DNA of 64,000 nucleotides from Bradysia coprophila (GCF_014529535.1 NW_023503409.1:8432390-8496389); one strand, 5' to 3'; positions 25,854 to 38,502 are shown, numbered from the stretch's first letter. The notes: generated from the letters alone by a model not told the origin. Numbers and translations: made by a program.

Positions 25854-28394
25854 TAAAACAAACGAATCTTCGAATTTCAATTTGTGTATTGCTGCAAACG
25901 TACACTTTTTCTGAACCAGTTACCTCCGACACAATTTCTTATGTAAAACCGTTTCATTTGGATTAATATGAGCCCATAATTGTATACATCAAGTATACGG
26001 CGGAAAGCTCAAACAGCGAAGGGACACTGCAAATGGCTTCGAATGTTCTTATTTCCCATTCAAACAATTTAAGAAATGGATATTTTTCAACTCAAAACTC
26101 ATTAAGAATCACAACAATATTGTACACATTTTACAGAATGTTTTCTCTGCGACTGTTTCTACTCAAAATGCTAAATTGTCTTCCAAGGGACATATTTCCG
26201 TAAGTACTTTTCATATAAATTTGAAATACACACACAATATAAAACGTAGATTTGAAAATCTGTTTTTGTTTTACTTTCGCTTAAAGAAATCCCGAGAATT
26301 TACCTACGTATATACATCCAGTTACGTCACATAATTTCAGTGAGGCTGAGTGTTGTGGTTAAGCGATTGAAATGGGAGAAACGGAATGCAGACCGAACAA
26401 AAACAGTCTCAAAACTTACTCGCAAATTCTTAGTGTTCCTTGCACAAGTTTTTCAATTATTCATTTTTAAACATTTGGAATCTTGACTTTGTTATTTCAA
26501 TAAATTTTTAATTAAAAAAATGAGGAAAAAAATATTTTCATTTATAATTAATAAACATGCTTTTCCAGGCCAGCAATTTTCTCCCTTTTTAGTTCTATTG
26601 TATATGTACATTATACTCGAAATGACATACAAACTCGTGCATTTTGCTTTTATCAACATGTTCATCGTATACATGATTGTACATTCAACCACCTCTTTAT
26701 GGTCTAGGTTTTCCGCCCAGTTAATATACACATGTATATGGCAGATTTTGCCGTCTTGTTTGTTTGTTCATGTGATGTGGAAGTGCGTGTACGTTTATTA
26801 TATTTGTCATTTCTCGTACAAATAATTTAAGAAAAAAAAAACTTTTCTCGGTTTTCCTCTCAAACATTGTCTTGCTCGGTTATGTTTGGTCTGTATGTGT
26901 ATAATAATATGCCTTATAAATAATACACAAAATGACACTCAAAATGAAAATACGTTCATAAGTTTTCCCTTGATACGATAAATTTGTTTTGTAAATAGAA
27001 TTGGGAACATTGGTATGTGCTTGTGGTTATTACATTGCGTTATATTATTGTCTTATTCAATAGCAGTTTCTTATGGAAATGGAACGACCACGGGCAAAGA
27101 GAATGCTCCGGAAAAACCGAAAAAGGCTTTCACTTTGAAAATGTATCCAATATTGAAAACGATAAAAACTTTGGTATCGTCGTTCGTTCTTTTTTTTGGG
27201 ATGATTGGGAAAATATATACAGCCAAATGGAATGGCAGAAAAGGACGACAAAAATATGCTATTATTTTTCGATCCATTTACTTGTTAGTTTAACTTTATT
27301 TTTATTCGTTATTTTAGACGGAAAGTAATTTTGAACACTAATTGCCCGAATTTATTGTGTTGTTTTGCTGTTATTTTATGAACGATTTAATAACCCTGGG
27401 GCTGTTTCAGTTTTTGCGCTGATTGCTATTGAAAATCTTGCTGTAGAATTTATTAAATGGTTTCGAAGTCGAATTTCTAGTGAAAGTTGAAATCTTTAAA
27501 ATTGTCTGGCCAATTAACAAAGCATGGGTAAACTAAAGCTTAATCCAATGTAGCTTAAAACATAACTCTTTAAACAATTTCTGCAACTGCGCTCCGAAAA
27601 GTGAACTTTTTCATGCCTACTTTGAATAGCATAATGGGGGTCTTTTTTCACTTGTTGCGAAAAGTCTTTTCAAGACAAACGCAGTCCTTTGCACACAAAA
27701 TATCCGACTTCTTTGAAACATGTCCGTCCAATGTATTTACGTTTCAAAAATGCATGTAGAGTCGCGTACTTGCTGATATCCACATTCCGATTTAAGAATA
27801 TCGTCGCCTTCAATTTCGAATACAAGCTCCACAATGTTGAGGGCTTCATGGCTTTGCTTTTCTCGTTAAAATAACATTGCAAAACCTTCTCGCACACGTC
27901 TGTTTTCTTACTCTCGCACCATTCAACAAATTATTTGTACGCGGTATCGTATAATTCTTTCGATTTCGTGGATATAATGGCTGACGCAGCTTCCGCAGCA
28001 CCGTTTTCAATATCGGAACAAAATTCGTCACTGGAAACACACATTTTTCTTTTACCAACACGACACAGATGATGCGTACAACTCGACTTCTAAGACTTTT
28101 TTAAACAAAATGTCTTGCAGTAGTTTTATGATCGTAGCCCTTTTTGATTGAATGATTGAAAAAGTTGCAAGTGTTTTTTGTTGCAGAAATATTTTCTTGT
28201 GGAGTTGTTGCTGTGTTTTCATTGCAAAGACGCGTATAAGTGCAAATTTAGCTTATATTATCTAAAATTAGTATACGCGAATGTATCTTAAGATCATTTG
28301 GAGACTCAAGCGGTTTATATTGATAGGAACAATTTGTCTGTAGAATTTGCATTTCAAAAGTTCACTTTTCGCGCTTGTTGCAGAAAACGTTGTA
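25854..28394. other. no gene supported
   Basis: 27015-27328 is open in several frames on both strands; one frame starts with a hydrophobic, signal-like stretch, but there is no family match or splice context. Confidence 0.45.
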
Positions 28395-28544
28395 CAGCCA
28401 AGGACAGTCAAAAAAGTGTATTTTTACGATTTTCGTGCTTATCGATTTCAGCTGTTTTAACAATACAAATTACAATGGCAAAACATCTGAAATCGATGAA
28501 ACACGTATAGAATAAAAATGCACTTTTTTGACTGTCCCAGGCTG
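28395..28544. mobile_element. 150-bp Tc1/mariner-type MITE
   Basis: The TIR of about 30 bp starts CAGCC and contains GGACAGTCAAAAAAGTG; TA is present on both sides (28393-28394, 28545-28546). Confidence 0.85.
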
Positions 28545-28645
28545 TATGCAACAAGTTCCGAAAAGTAGTTGTTTTCGTCACACGATGTGATTATCAACTC
28601 ACATCTTGTGACGAAAACAACCATTTTTCGCAGCTTGTTGCATAA
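28545..28645. repeat. hairpin element H2
   Basis: TATGCAACAAG/CTTGTTGCATA outer stem and GTTTTCGTCACACGATGTGA inner stem with an 8-nt loop. The stem core (CACACGATGTG) resembles the other hairpins. Confidence 0.75.
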
Positions 28646-28689
28646 ATAACTATTTACGTCAGATTTTTTTACCAATTTTCGCTGGGAAC

Positions 28690-28760
28690 AATAGTTTTTT
28701 ACATGACTAGGGATAAGAAGATGAAAAGTAGATTTTTCGTGTGAAATTTGTTGATCCGAG
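28690..28760 (-). repeat. dispersed repeat 'GGCTTCGCCTCGGATCAAC', copy 3
   Basis: Inverted, more diverged copy (ACATGACTAGGGATAAGAAG...GTTGATCCGAGACGTAGCC), abutting a 74-bp inverted repeat with CACGGGC ends (about 28769-28842). Confidence 0.7.
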
Positions 28761-28907
28761 ACGTAGCCACGGGCCTGACACTATTCACGCTATTATTCAT
28801 TTTTTAAATGCTGCTATTCATAGAGTGTCCAGCCCGTGGGTGTAGCCGAGATCAATAAACACACGAAAACGATCCCGAGTTATTTAATGGATTTTATCGC
28901 ATACGCG

Positions 28908-29275
28908 GTGTGATTCCCCGAAAAAATTATTGATCTAGGATATATAAACAAACATTATACTTCTGTAAATTGTCAAAGTGTCATTCGCATATCTTGTTGT
29001 CTTGTTTTCGCTTATGCGATAAAAAAGAATATGCACGTATGACAAGCCGTCTCGGCATGCCTCGGCCGCTTAGTCATACGTGCATAATATTTATTATCAC
29101 ATACGCGCGGTGTTCGGATGTCAAAATTACTTATCTAGAAGTTTAATTCAAAAATTACACTTCAGGTCTATGTTGTTGTCTCGTTTTCGCTTATGTGATA
29201 AAATAGAGTACACACTTGTCACTATCAGTCTCGGCAAGCCTCGACATCTTCGTGACAAGTGTGTAATATATATTA
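28908..29275. repeat. tandem pair of ~185-bp units, each ending in a different hairpin
   Basis: Unit 1 (28908-29095) and unit 2 (29096-29275) share CGCATACGCGGTGT-like starts and GTTTTCGCTTATGYGATAAAA. Each ends with a hairpin: stem ATGCACGTATGAC in unit 1, TACACACTTGTCAC in unit 2. The loops both contain GTCTCGGCAWGCCTCG. Confidence 0.75.
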
Positions 29276-29717
29276 CATGCTGAGAGCATCGAAAGTAGTG
29301 TTTGAAACATGAAAAGTACGGTTTTCGACGCATGTAGTATGTAAAACATATTTGACGTTCTTTTCGGCATTTGTATCGAAATGAATGACATTTTGGTGGT
29401 CGTCTCAATGTAATTTTTATATTTTTTCAGCTTTTGCCCATTCTGGAGCTGTCAAGAAGTTATTTTCATGACACAGGCTACATAGCTTCTTTAGCGAATA
29501 ATAGGTTTCCAGCAGGAGCCGAAGACGAGTTTTGGATTTAAATTCGCTAAAAAGCCTTTCCGCATCAGTTAGGAACAAAGACGAGTTATTTTAACACGAG
29601 TTAGGAAAAGTATAGTGCCTACCTGCACAGACCGCAATTTGGTACCATCCTGCTCCCGAGTCGATCTATAAGTGGAATGGTTGGGATGGAGTTTTCTTTT
29701 ACACATCTATACCTTAT

Positions 29718-29837
29718 ACAATCGCTAAAACGAACTGGTGTGCACACGTTATTTTGCACCAGCTGGTCCCATTTGGATCTGTATGTGATCAGCTGGTGCA
29801 AAATAACGTATGCACACCAGTTCGTTTTAGCGATTGT
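29718..29837. repeat. 120-bp hairpin with 47/48 paired arms
   Basis: Arms begin ACAATCGCTAAAACGAACTG and differ at one position; loop about 24 nt. No TSD. Open reading on both strands is a by-product of the palindrome. Confidence 0.85.
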
Positions 29838-32800
29838 GATAATGTATGGCATAGAATGACTTAAAAAGTAACGAGTCATCGACGCTCTATTAAAAAAGAA
29901 TAAATTGAATATACCATCAGTGAATAATAGAAGAAAAAAAACCTTTACAACCTCCTACACCTAGCTAAATATACTCTCTTATAAGACACGAGACCTTCTT
30001 TAATTTTTCAGATTTTAATTTAAAAGTCGCCAACGAAAACTGGATGTATTTTAATTGTAGAGTTCCGTTCGCAATCAATTAGCAAAAATATTGCCAGCAC
30101 TTAAACTTTGTAACTGCTGAAAATGCTCAGATTATAGATTATGCAAGCTATAAGTGCTCATCATTTCCTTTCCTCTTTTGCAAATCTCTTTTCAAATTAG
30201 TATTAATACACATAAGTACACCCAAGAATATGTTTTGCTTGTTCAAACTTTTTGTGCCGTTCAAAATCTCAATAAGATTGTCGGATCAGAATTCAGAATA
30301 TTTGATATCTTACATTCAACAAATATAATGATATAGCAATTTCGGTCAATATGACAATTTAATAAGGTTGATTTGCTTTTCAAATAAGGTTTTTTCTTCG
30401 CTTCTGGACACACATCTAACATACAGAGCATGATATAATTCAACATACGAAGTGATCCCTTAGATATCTTATGTAATACTTAAGTACATGGCGTGTGTAT
30501 ATATATGTATGTTCCGTATTATACGCACAATATATGTTCCATCTTCACATGCCCTAGCCAAAAATATATCCCCGAAAAACATTTGACCCCATTTTATTTA
30601 TTGCAAGATTGAGTGAAAGGTTCAATTTGACCCAATATTTAGTGTGTGAGCATATGCATGATGAAAGATGCTGCACCGAGAGAAAACGAAACGAAAGAAT
30701 GTTCGCCAATTCCCGCTGGGAATCGGAGTTACAAACACAACAGTTGACCGTAGATAATTGATGTTACACTTTACTTCGAAATAGCAATGTGAAAGTAAAA
30801 AAATTGACATTTTGTTAACAGGATTGAAAGTAGGTCCCTTTATTGCTTTAAGTCTCAAAAGACACGTTAAAGTACAATTTTACAAATAGGACAAAAGGTC
30901 AAGTGACGCCCTTCATAATATATACCATCCTATAGCGATAGAATCTGTTACGAATCTGTTTAAAGTATCGCTTTTTGGACTTAGATACGAAATCTTGTAC
31001 TTCATTAATTTTATCATTTCAGTTTACATTTCACTACTATTTCACTAGCCGGAACTCGTTGGTCAGTTTGACGTTGTTGTCGATAACACATCCATTTCCA
31101 TTTCACAATACGGCTTTCGGATCATGATAAACAATTTTCTGAGTGTATATAACTTTCTGTAGCAGATATATTTGCGGTGTAATGATGCTTAACATTGTGC
31201 TAAATTTGGTAATGGAATAAGTTTGATTAAAAATTAACAAGTTCAGCTCAATCTTTGTCTTTAAGCTGATCCTAAGAGTTCGCCGTTCGTAAGAGGATGC
31301 ATATATTTGATGTTTATTAAAGATACAATGTTCATACACTCAAAAAAGGGATGCAAAGGGATACACTCCGTACGACTGTAAAAAATCAAATTAAAATAAA
31401 TCGAGAACCGGAATGTGTACTCTGAATTTATCGCAACTTTACTCTGATTTTAATAAAATGTTCATGAATAAAATCTCGGGATTTTCAACGTTAAACTACG
31501 ACTGTCAGTGCATGGACTTGACTTACCTTATTATGTTATTGACTTGTTACTGAAGCCAAACGTTTCGTAATGCGTTCAAACGAACTAAGAACACTTCGAT
31601 GGAAATATGCACCACAAAGATAATTTATATGCCAGCAAGTGCGCGCTTCGTCTTTTATTCAAATATTTATTTTCGTATTTACCTAGAGATATTTACTCAT
31701 TTTTCGTTTAATGCGAAAATTCATTTACCTTTGAGACGCAACAGTGAGAGTAATTTATGTATTATAATGTTTAGCGAATGTTGGTTTTTTTTACTTCAAT
31801 TTCACTAACAGAAAATGGGAAAATGTTCGACAAACATATTAAAGACCATTTTTGTTTGCGTATTATCGAAGCAAATTTTCCCATTGAACGTACACGATGT
31901 ATGTATGGGGTACTCGGGTACCACATTAGAGGTATATTATAAATTATCAACATAAATATCTTTCATACCATAAAATTGACTAAATAATGCATAGATCCGT
32001 GAAATAATGTAAGATAAATTCAATCATCGCCATTTCGTTTGATAATTTATGGGCCAAAAATATCATGATCAATTCGATGTTGTATGCAAACTTTTCCCTT
32101 AAAATATTCTTTCCAAAATTTTATCATTCAATACACACATTTTGTATTTTTCTTTTTAACATTTTTGTGTATTATAATGTAAGCCTACGTTATATATACA
32201 CGAACGTTATACAGTTTCGTGTAAAAAGGGAAAGAATCAAACGAAATATTTTACAGAAAACTGCGTATACGTAGTAAACATATGATGATAAATTGTTGCT
32301 CTCTAAATTGAATATCAATAAAGCAAAACTTTTTTCTTTTTTCGTCTTCCTATTCGTCTCCATACATTCCAACCCCTTATTCTGACTTCTGTAATCAGTA
32401 TAATGAAAAGATTGCCATTTTCACAGGGTGAATCGCAGACTAAATCAAATTAAAATATTCGTAAGATGTATGTGCCAACCCTATAAGGCATAATCTTCTA
32501 TAGTATCACTTAAGTAGAATGTTCGGTTTCTTCTTTCAGTGTCATATCCTCGCAAATTATACTCCCAACCCAATCATTTGTGTCCGTTTCAACGAACGCA
32601 GAAAATAATGACAGGATAATTTCGATTTGACAAGAGTGGTATACGCGGAAAAAAAGGAAGAAAAATCGTATATTCCACCCTATGTCGTCTATATATATAT
32701 ACATACTTCAATCATTGAATGTGTATATTTATGGTTTTAATACAACAAGAGGGACTACTTTCACTATTACCGTCATTTCGTCGTATTGAAGCTGCTATTA

Positions 32801-33535
32801 TTATCTGTTTTGAAAGAGAAGTCGAAAAAGATGAAGAAAAATACGCCTTGAATAATTTAAATTGAAATTTATTTCGATTTAAAATTATAGAACATTTTGA
32901 CTCGCGTTGAAATTGTGTTTATGATGTTTTTCGAATATACGTACAAAAAAAGTGTAAGAAGAGAGAAGGTGTAAAATTCTTCACCCCTAAAAATATATAT
33001 TTACGAGAAAATTACTTTTACTACGGTTAATATTGGTGTGCTTCAGTATTTACGCTGTAACCACTCACTGAAATTACGTTTTACATGCATACTATATATA
33101 CAGTAATGGAGGAGGTCGGTGTATAGAAAAAACTGAACAATGTTTTTAAAAAAACGAAATCATTTCGACACGAGCTACTACTCTACTTCCATGTATACGA
33201 TACACTTCCTCATATACAAATCATATTTTGAATTCAGGTTAATAAAATGTTCATAAAACAAACAAATTTGAAAAGTTGGTGACATAATGTCCTTTTTGCG
33301 TTATGCATGTACACGATTACACACCGCGCGATGAAAAAGTGGCATGCAAATAAAATTGAAGATTTTTTGTAGATTTGAACAACGAAGGACGTCGTAGTTT
33401 AGTTGATGGTAGGAGAAAGAGTGTCAGAGTCTATTTTCGAGAATTTAATTTTTTTTAAATTATAATAGTTGTTTGTTCACCTAGCGGCGAAACGTAATGT
33501 GCTTGTCTGTCTTGCCCAGATGGTTATTAGTTATT
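29838..33535. other. no gene recognised
   Basis: Apart from the two-block repeat at 30988, only AT-rich sequence and ORFs under 80 codons. Confidence 0.5.
30988..31093 (-). repeat. two-block dispersed repeat, copy 3
   Basis: On the minus strand: GGATGTGTTATCGACAAC at one end and GAAGTACAAGATTTC at the other; the AATAAGCGAT part is lost. Confidence 0.55.
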
Positions 33536-33659
33536 TATCTACCAAGGTAGGTATGAAGGTATTTTTTCGCACTAGATGTCGATTGTCGACCCGAGGCGAA
33601 GCCGAGGTCGACAAGACGTCGTGTGCGAAAAAATACCGGCATACCTACCGTGGTAGATA
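33536..33659. repeat. hairpin element H3
   Basis: TATCTACCAAGGTAGGTATG outer arm, TTTTTTCGCACTAGATGTC core and TTGTCGACC inner stem, with loop CGAGGCGAAGCCGAG. Related to H1 through CGCACTAGATGT. Confidence 0.8.
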
Positions 33660-33756
33660 CAACGTTTTTCGCAATTTCGGGCCATAATCACCTTTCCAAT
33701 GCAAAACATGTCCTACATTTTGTACCAAAATTCTTGTGTATACAGAATAGTCATTT

Positions 33757-33866
33757 GTGTACCTGTTTTGGACGATTGATTTTAGGCAATTTCGTGGATT
33801 GTAGGCCGAACGAAGTGAGGCTTACAAGCGAAAGTGCCTTAAATCAACCGTCCCAAACAGGTGCAC
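33757..33866. repeat. hairpin element H4
   Basis: Arms CCTGTTTTGGACGATTGATT/complement, inner stems TTTCG/CGAAA and TTGTAGGCC/GGCTTACAA, loop GAACGAAGTGA. Outer arms are unrelated to H1-H3. Confidence 0.75.
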
Positions 33867-34083
33867 ATGTGAGTTTTCATGCAGAGGGCCGGAAACCCGA
33901 GAAAATTCGAAAAATTGCCATCATTTTCGGGCCCGAAGCATGAAAATTCATTTGAACGATCAAGAAGGCTGCATTATAATACACATTGCAATGTGATGTA
34001 AAGAGACGCGTAGAATGAAATCGAGTAGTCAATGCTTAGTATATACGCTTCAACAATACGTTCGGTATAACTGTGTGACTCTA

Positions 34084-34147
34084 TAGCCGAATGGCTATAG
34101 TCGCTGCTTTGTGTTCAAAAACCTGTTGGTGTCTGGGGTTCGATTTC
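34084..34147 (+). repeat. tRNA-like pol III promoter of a probable SINE
   Basis: Box A TAGCCGAATGG (34084-34094) and box B GGTTCGATTTC (34137-34147, one mismatch) are 53 nt apart, as in class II tRNAs (Ser/Leu). No cloverleaf can be drawn. The SINE body probably continues into the A/T-rich sequence after 34150; its ends were not determined. Confidence 0.55.
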
Positions 34148-34499
34148 TGGTCAATGCAAGATTTTTATTTATAAAAATTTAGGTAATAGGTTCTTTAGGG
34201 TGCGAAAAAAAAGTTGATATCGCACTGTGTCCAGGAATACAGTGAAATAAATACCTTGAAAACGACATTAAATGGATGCATGGAAAGGTGATGATTATGG
34301 ACCGGAATTGCGAAAAGGTTTTTTTTGCGAAAACCCGAGAATGTTTCTGCAAAACCCAAGTTTTCGGCCCCAACGCATGAAAACTTCCTTACTGTATACT
34401 GCGAGAGTGCATTGGTGTGAGGGAAAATACTTTCCGATCGCTAGTGATGGAAAAGTCACTTCCACTGTAACCAAATAATAAGATGGTTAGACAGTGTCC

Positions 34500-36119
34500 A
34501 ATGGACACTGGACACCCATAATCGTCATTACCAAATGACAATAAAAATTCGAAATATTAGTTCGGATCACAAAAGTATATCCGAAAGCTTACTGACATCC
34601 TTCAGCCCATATCAAAACTGGTTAAATGTTGAAATCGTTATTGATGGAGTAGAATTTCCGTAAATCCGTTAATAAATAAATAAAGTGAGCAACCCCTAGC
34701 CAGTTTTACGACGCCAACACGTCATTACAGTGTATCATTTATCACGATTAAACAGTTGAATGCCTTCGTTTTTATAAAACTAATTTCATAATAAAAAGAC
34801 GAAAATGATCGCCAACCATCAATAAACGAAATTAAATTATATATTTCGGTGGTATCGCCAAACATAATTTTACAATGTAGTAATATACACTCTCCGTCCC
34901 GCTCTCGATGGCAAACATAAATATATATGAGAACATATCCACACGTCGACTGAAATTTTTGTTATCATGTAGGACGAAAACATTTTATTATGTGCATTTA
35001 TCACATAAATCATCATTATTTGCACATGTTTGTATGGCAAACGTTTCCTAAAATTTATTGGAGTGCGTTCGTTCACAGCACAAGCACTTGAAAGAATCCA
35101 TTTTCAACCGACTTAAATGCTTTTGTGCAAACGACAGAGGTTAACAACTGGCGGTGGCATATTATCGTCATTTTCACAATAAATAAAAGAGGAAAGTTTA
35201 ACATTCTTCGTATATATCGCCTTGCAGTCGTACTTATAACCGAACTGCACATGCAATAATATAACTTAGCTGATAGATAACTTTATTATGCAAACGAAAA
35301 AAAAAGAAAGAAAGAAGAAACGGAACGGCAAAAAGCAGTATAATTCTTGTCGCCATTCATTCTGCAAGTTATGATCGGGTAAAATGATTGAGGTGGTATC
35401 ACCGCTAAATGAAATGCTAATGAAAATTTGATTTTACAACATAAATATTAATCAGGTGGGGTTGTGGTGGTGGTGTATATAATAGTGTCTCGGTATGTAC
35501 TGAAAGAGTAATATGACGTGGACTTTAAATAGAAAATGGTTTCTGCCACTGTTTCGAACTGTGAGATGATGTATAAGCATCTTTTGATGCTTTGCATTTA
35601 ATAATGCTGTTCAAAAATAACCACATCTCATCAGGCCATGGCGACAGTGGCAAAGAAATGACGAACTTCTATGAAGTAGGTCATACCTTTTTGCATGTAC
35701 AACTCTAGTGAATCATAAATGAAATGAAAGTAAATTTTCATATCATTTCATCACCAGACTTGCTAACACATGCGGGTCAAGTGGCATAGCGTGGACTTTC
35801 TTTGGTTCAAAATCAAAATTTCTTTTTCCAGTTAAACCAAAAATTCTTCCCGCTGCTATTAATCGAATAAATGATTGATTTACTTGAAAGCGACTGTAGC
35901 AAACTTGTCAAGTTAACAGAAAAAAAAAGAGAGTATGAAACAAGCAAACATTTTCTCTGCATTCTAAAGGGATCAAATCGGGCATGAAACACTTTCAACA
36001 TTAATAAATCGTGGTAGAGCCTATAAAACATTTTTATGGAACATCAAATTTATCTTAAATGACATCGTTTCGCTATTCATATTTCCGGTGGTAGAGTATC
36101 AGTTTCGAGTATCTGTATT
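34500..36119. other. no gene recognised
   Basis: A small GTGTCCAATGGACAC palindrome near 34493 and a purine-rich tract near 35297; nothing coding. Confidence 0.5.
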
Positions 36120-36127
36120 CCCATACT

Positions 36128-37538
36128 TAGAGGTGTGCACCGCCGATTTTACGCCGGCGCGCCGCCGATTTTTTGCTAAATTTTCAGCGCGCCGCCGCCG
36201 AAAAATAATAGCTCACGCCGCCGCCGCCGCCGATTGTATTTTCGTCGCGCCGAAATTTTGTACGTGTACTGCTTTCAACCATTTTAATGGGCGGTAATAT
36301 AAAGTTAAATTGAAATATCTATACAAAAGTGTGTGCTTGAGTACAAGGTTTGAGCAAATGTTTATCTCTCTTAATTTATAAGTCAGGTTTCTTTATGCTG
36401 CTCAGCTAATACACTTATTACTTATAAATTTAAGTTTATCTAAATCTCTTATTTGCGAAAACCTTCTACAACGAACTCACTCCTACATAGAAGATGGACT
36501 AAAGACAACGGGAACGGTTATTGCATAAATCGAAAGATAATAGTAAAGAGTTTGCGTAAATGACATATAAATTATAAGTTGGGAATAACAAACCTGCAGA
36601 ACATCTAGTATGATGATGTGACTTAAAATTTCCAACTTGTAAGTTGACTTATAGCTTATAGGTTATGAAGGATGGCTTACACGGTTTATCTTGCAAAAAA
36701 GCGGACGATGGATTCCAGGACATGATGAAGTTAATAAAATCTTTTCTCATGCTCAATCTGTTACAACCTCCGGGCATTTCTAGAGATGACGGTAAAAGAC
36801 CGGACGGGATTAGATAAATCAATCATCCAAAAAATCTGGATCAATTGCAGATGATGCTGAAAGATTCAAGCATAATCATTACATACGTTTAAAAGAAAAT
36901 TTTTTATTTACACCTATTGCTTTTGAATCACTAGGTTGCATGGGTCCCGAAACAAGTACATTAATTAAGAAATTTTGTTCATTAATGAGAAAAGCTTCTG
37001 GCGAACAACGCTCCATGGATTACCAAATACAAAAGATTTCTATTGCAATTCAACGGAGAAACGGTAGTTGCATTTTGGGGACTTTGGGGCGTAACAGAGT
37101 TGATGATTTTTATTTATTGTAAATACTTGTTTTTGAAAAGATCGTTTTTTACTGGTTGCGCTTTGCAGCCTTCTCGCTTATATGTCATTTACGCAAACTC
37201 ACTAATCATTCGTGGATTCATTAAATCAGATGTTTTTAAAATAAAAGGTCAGTGATTGTAAATATAAATGGTGAGATATGTCTCGGTTGATTCCCCTTGT
37301 ATAAGTTGTTGATACTTCAGATCGCAAGATAGTAAGAATTCAGTGTTCGTAAAAAGGATTGCGCACGCTTTTTCAAATGTTTTTGCATTATTTTCGAAAA
37401 TTTAGATTTTTTGTAAATTTATCGGCGCGCCGATCGGCGCACCGCCGCCGACTATAAATTTCTCTCGGCGCGCCACCGCCGATCCCTTACCAGTCGGCGC
37501 ACCGCCGCCGATTATTTTAAGATCGGCGCACACCTCTA
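36128..37538. mobile_element. 1.41-kb hAT-type element with GC-rich terminal repeats
   Basis: The element begins TAGAGGTGTGC and ends with its exact complement. It is flanked by a perfect 8-bp duplication CCCATACT (36120-36127 and 37539-37546), the diagnostic size for hAT transposons. Both ends carry arrays of CGCCGCCG/GGCGCGCC (36140-36255 and 37420-37530), startlingly GC-rich in an AT-rich region. No hAT transposase is present, so it is non-autonomous; its interior contains a reverse-transcriptase fragment. Confidence 0.88.
36674..37122 (+). pseudogene. degenerate reverse-transcriptase C-terminal fragment inside a hAT element
   Basis: The fragment encodes, with frameshifts and stops, GLHGLSCKKADD at 36674, QPPGISRDDGKRPDGI near 36765, and from about 36900 FTPIAFESLGCMGPETS followed by GEQRSMDYQIQKISIAIQRR and GTLG. 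The three blocks occur in the order seen in the C-terminal portion of non-LTR reverse transcriptase proteins, the same region as the fragment at 13285-13717. The stretch normally holding VTCxDTLAPS is missing or unreadable, so there is an internal deletion. It lies wholly between the TIRs of the 36128-37538 hAT element. It is either a captured fragment or a retroelement that inserted into the DNA transposon. It is not functional. Confidence 0.72.
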
Positions 37539-37546
37539 CCCATACT

Positions 37547-38502
37547 CTATCTGTCGGTTGTATATGGAGAAATTACACTTACTTACCTAGTTGATATTAT
37601 AGTACGTATATTTGCTGTGAGCAAGTGAAAATGATATCCGACGAATTTAATAGTCAAATATCCGACGAATTTAATATTCAAATACATTGTGACAATATGT
37701 ATGTATGTGTGTGTGAGAGAATGCGGTATATTTGCTTAGGATTACAATATTGTTGAGGAAAATGTTAGATTGATAACATAATATCACTGCTGAATTTAAC
37801 TGGCAAGCAAGAGAAGAAGATCATATATACATTACAGATTACAATTATATTTACTTTTTGATATAGCTGTGGGACTACCTTTCAAACTTTCTGTAATAAT
37901 TTTTCTTTTACTTTCCTTCGTGTTCCTTTTTTTTGTGAACTTTCTATTGTTAAAAAAAAGTTATCCCAGAAACAGTTTGATGCCTGTTCGTTCGGTTCAC
38001 AATAAAATAGCTGCTCCCAGCGGATATTACATCTTTTTCCTCTCTCTCCATAAAACAGGGGTAGCGCTCGACTCCGAAATGAAAAAGAGATTATTATTAT
38101 TTTAATTTTTGATGAGAATTTTCTTTCTGCATATTAAATACATGGAATATCCTATACCACTACCACTAGCTCTGCATACACAACATCCCGGCCAGAGAGC
38201 GTCGAAAACATTGAAAATTTATAATTTATTTCCGTAGTAATGGCTGTAATGCTTACATTGTAATCCGTCCATGGCTTAGTCTATAAGGCTGTTTACTGAA
38301 AAGTCTAGCAAAGTACTTCAAATGCCGGGTGTAAAATCGATTGCAATTATTTCCAACAAAATGTAGTTTTCTCGGTTCACAAAGTAACTTCTTACATATC
38401 AATCAATGGGCTTTATAAATGATGGAAACGGCGGTTGTTGTTGCAAATATGTTGATGTAAGAATGCGCGGGCCCAATCAACGAGATTGTGCTGTAGTGTG
38501 TA
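37547..38502. other. nothing recognised
   Basis: AT-rich; one 78-codon hydrophobic ORF (37869-38105) without support. Confidence 0.5.

Noticed and set aside
27015..27328. Overlapping ORFs on both strands, one with a signal-like start
   Set aside because: Open in several frames at once, which argues for composition chance; no family recognised.
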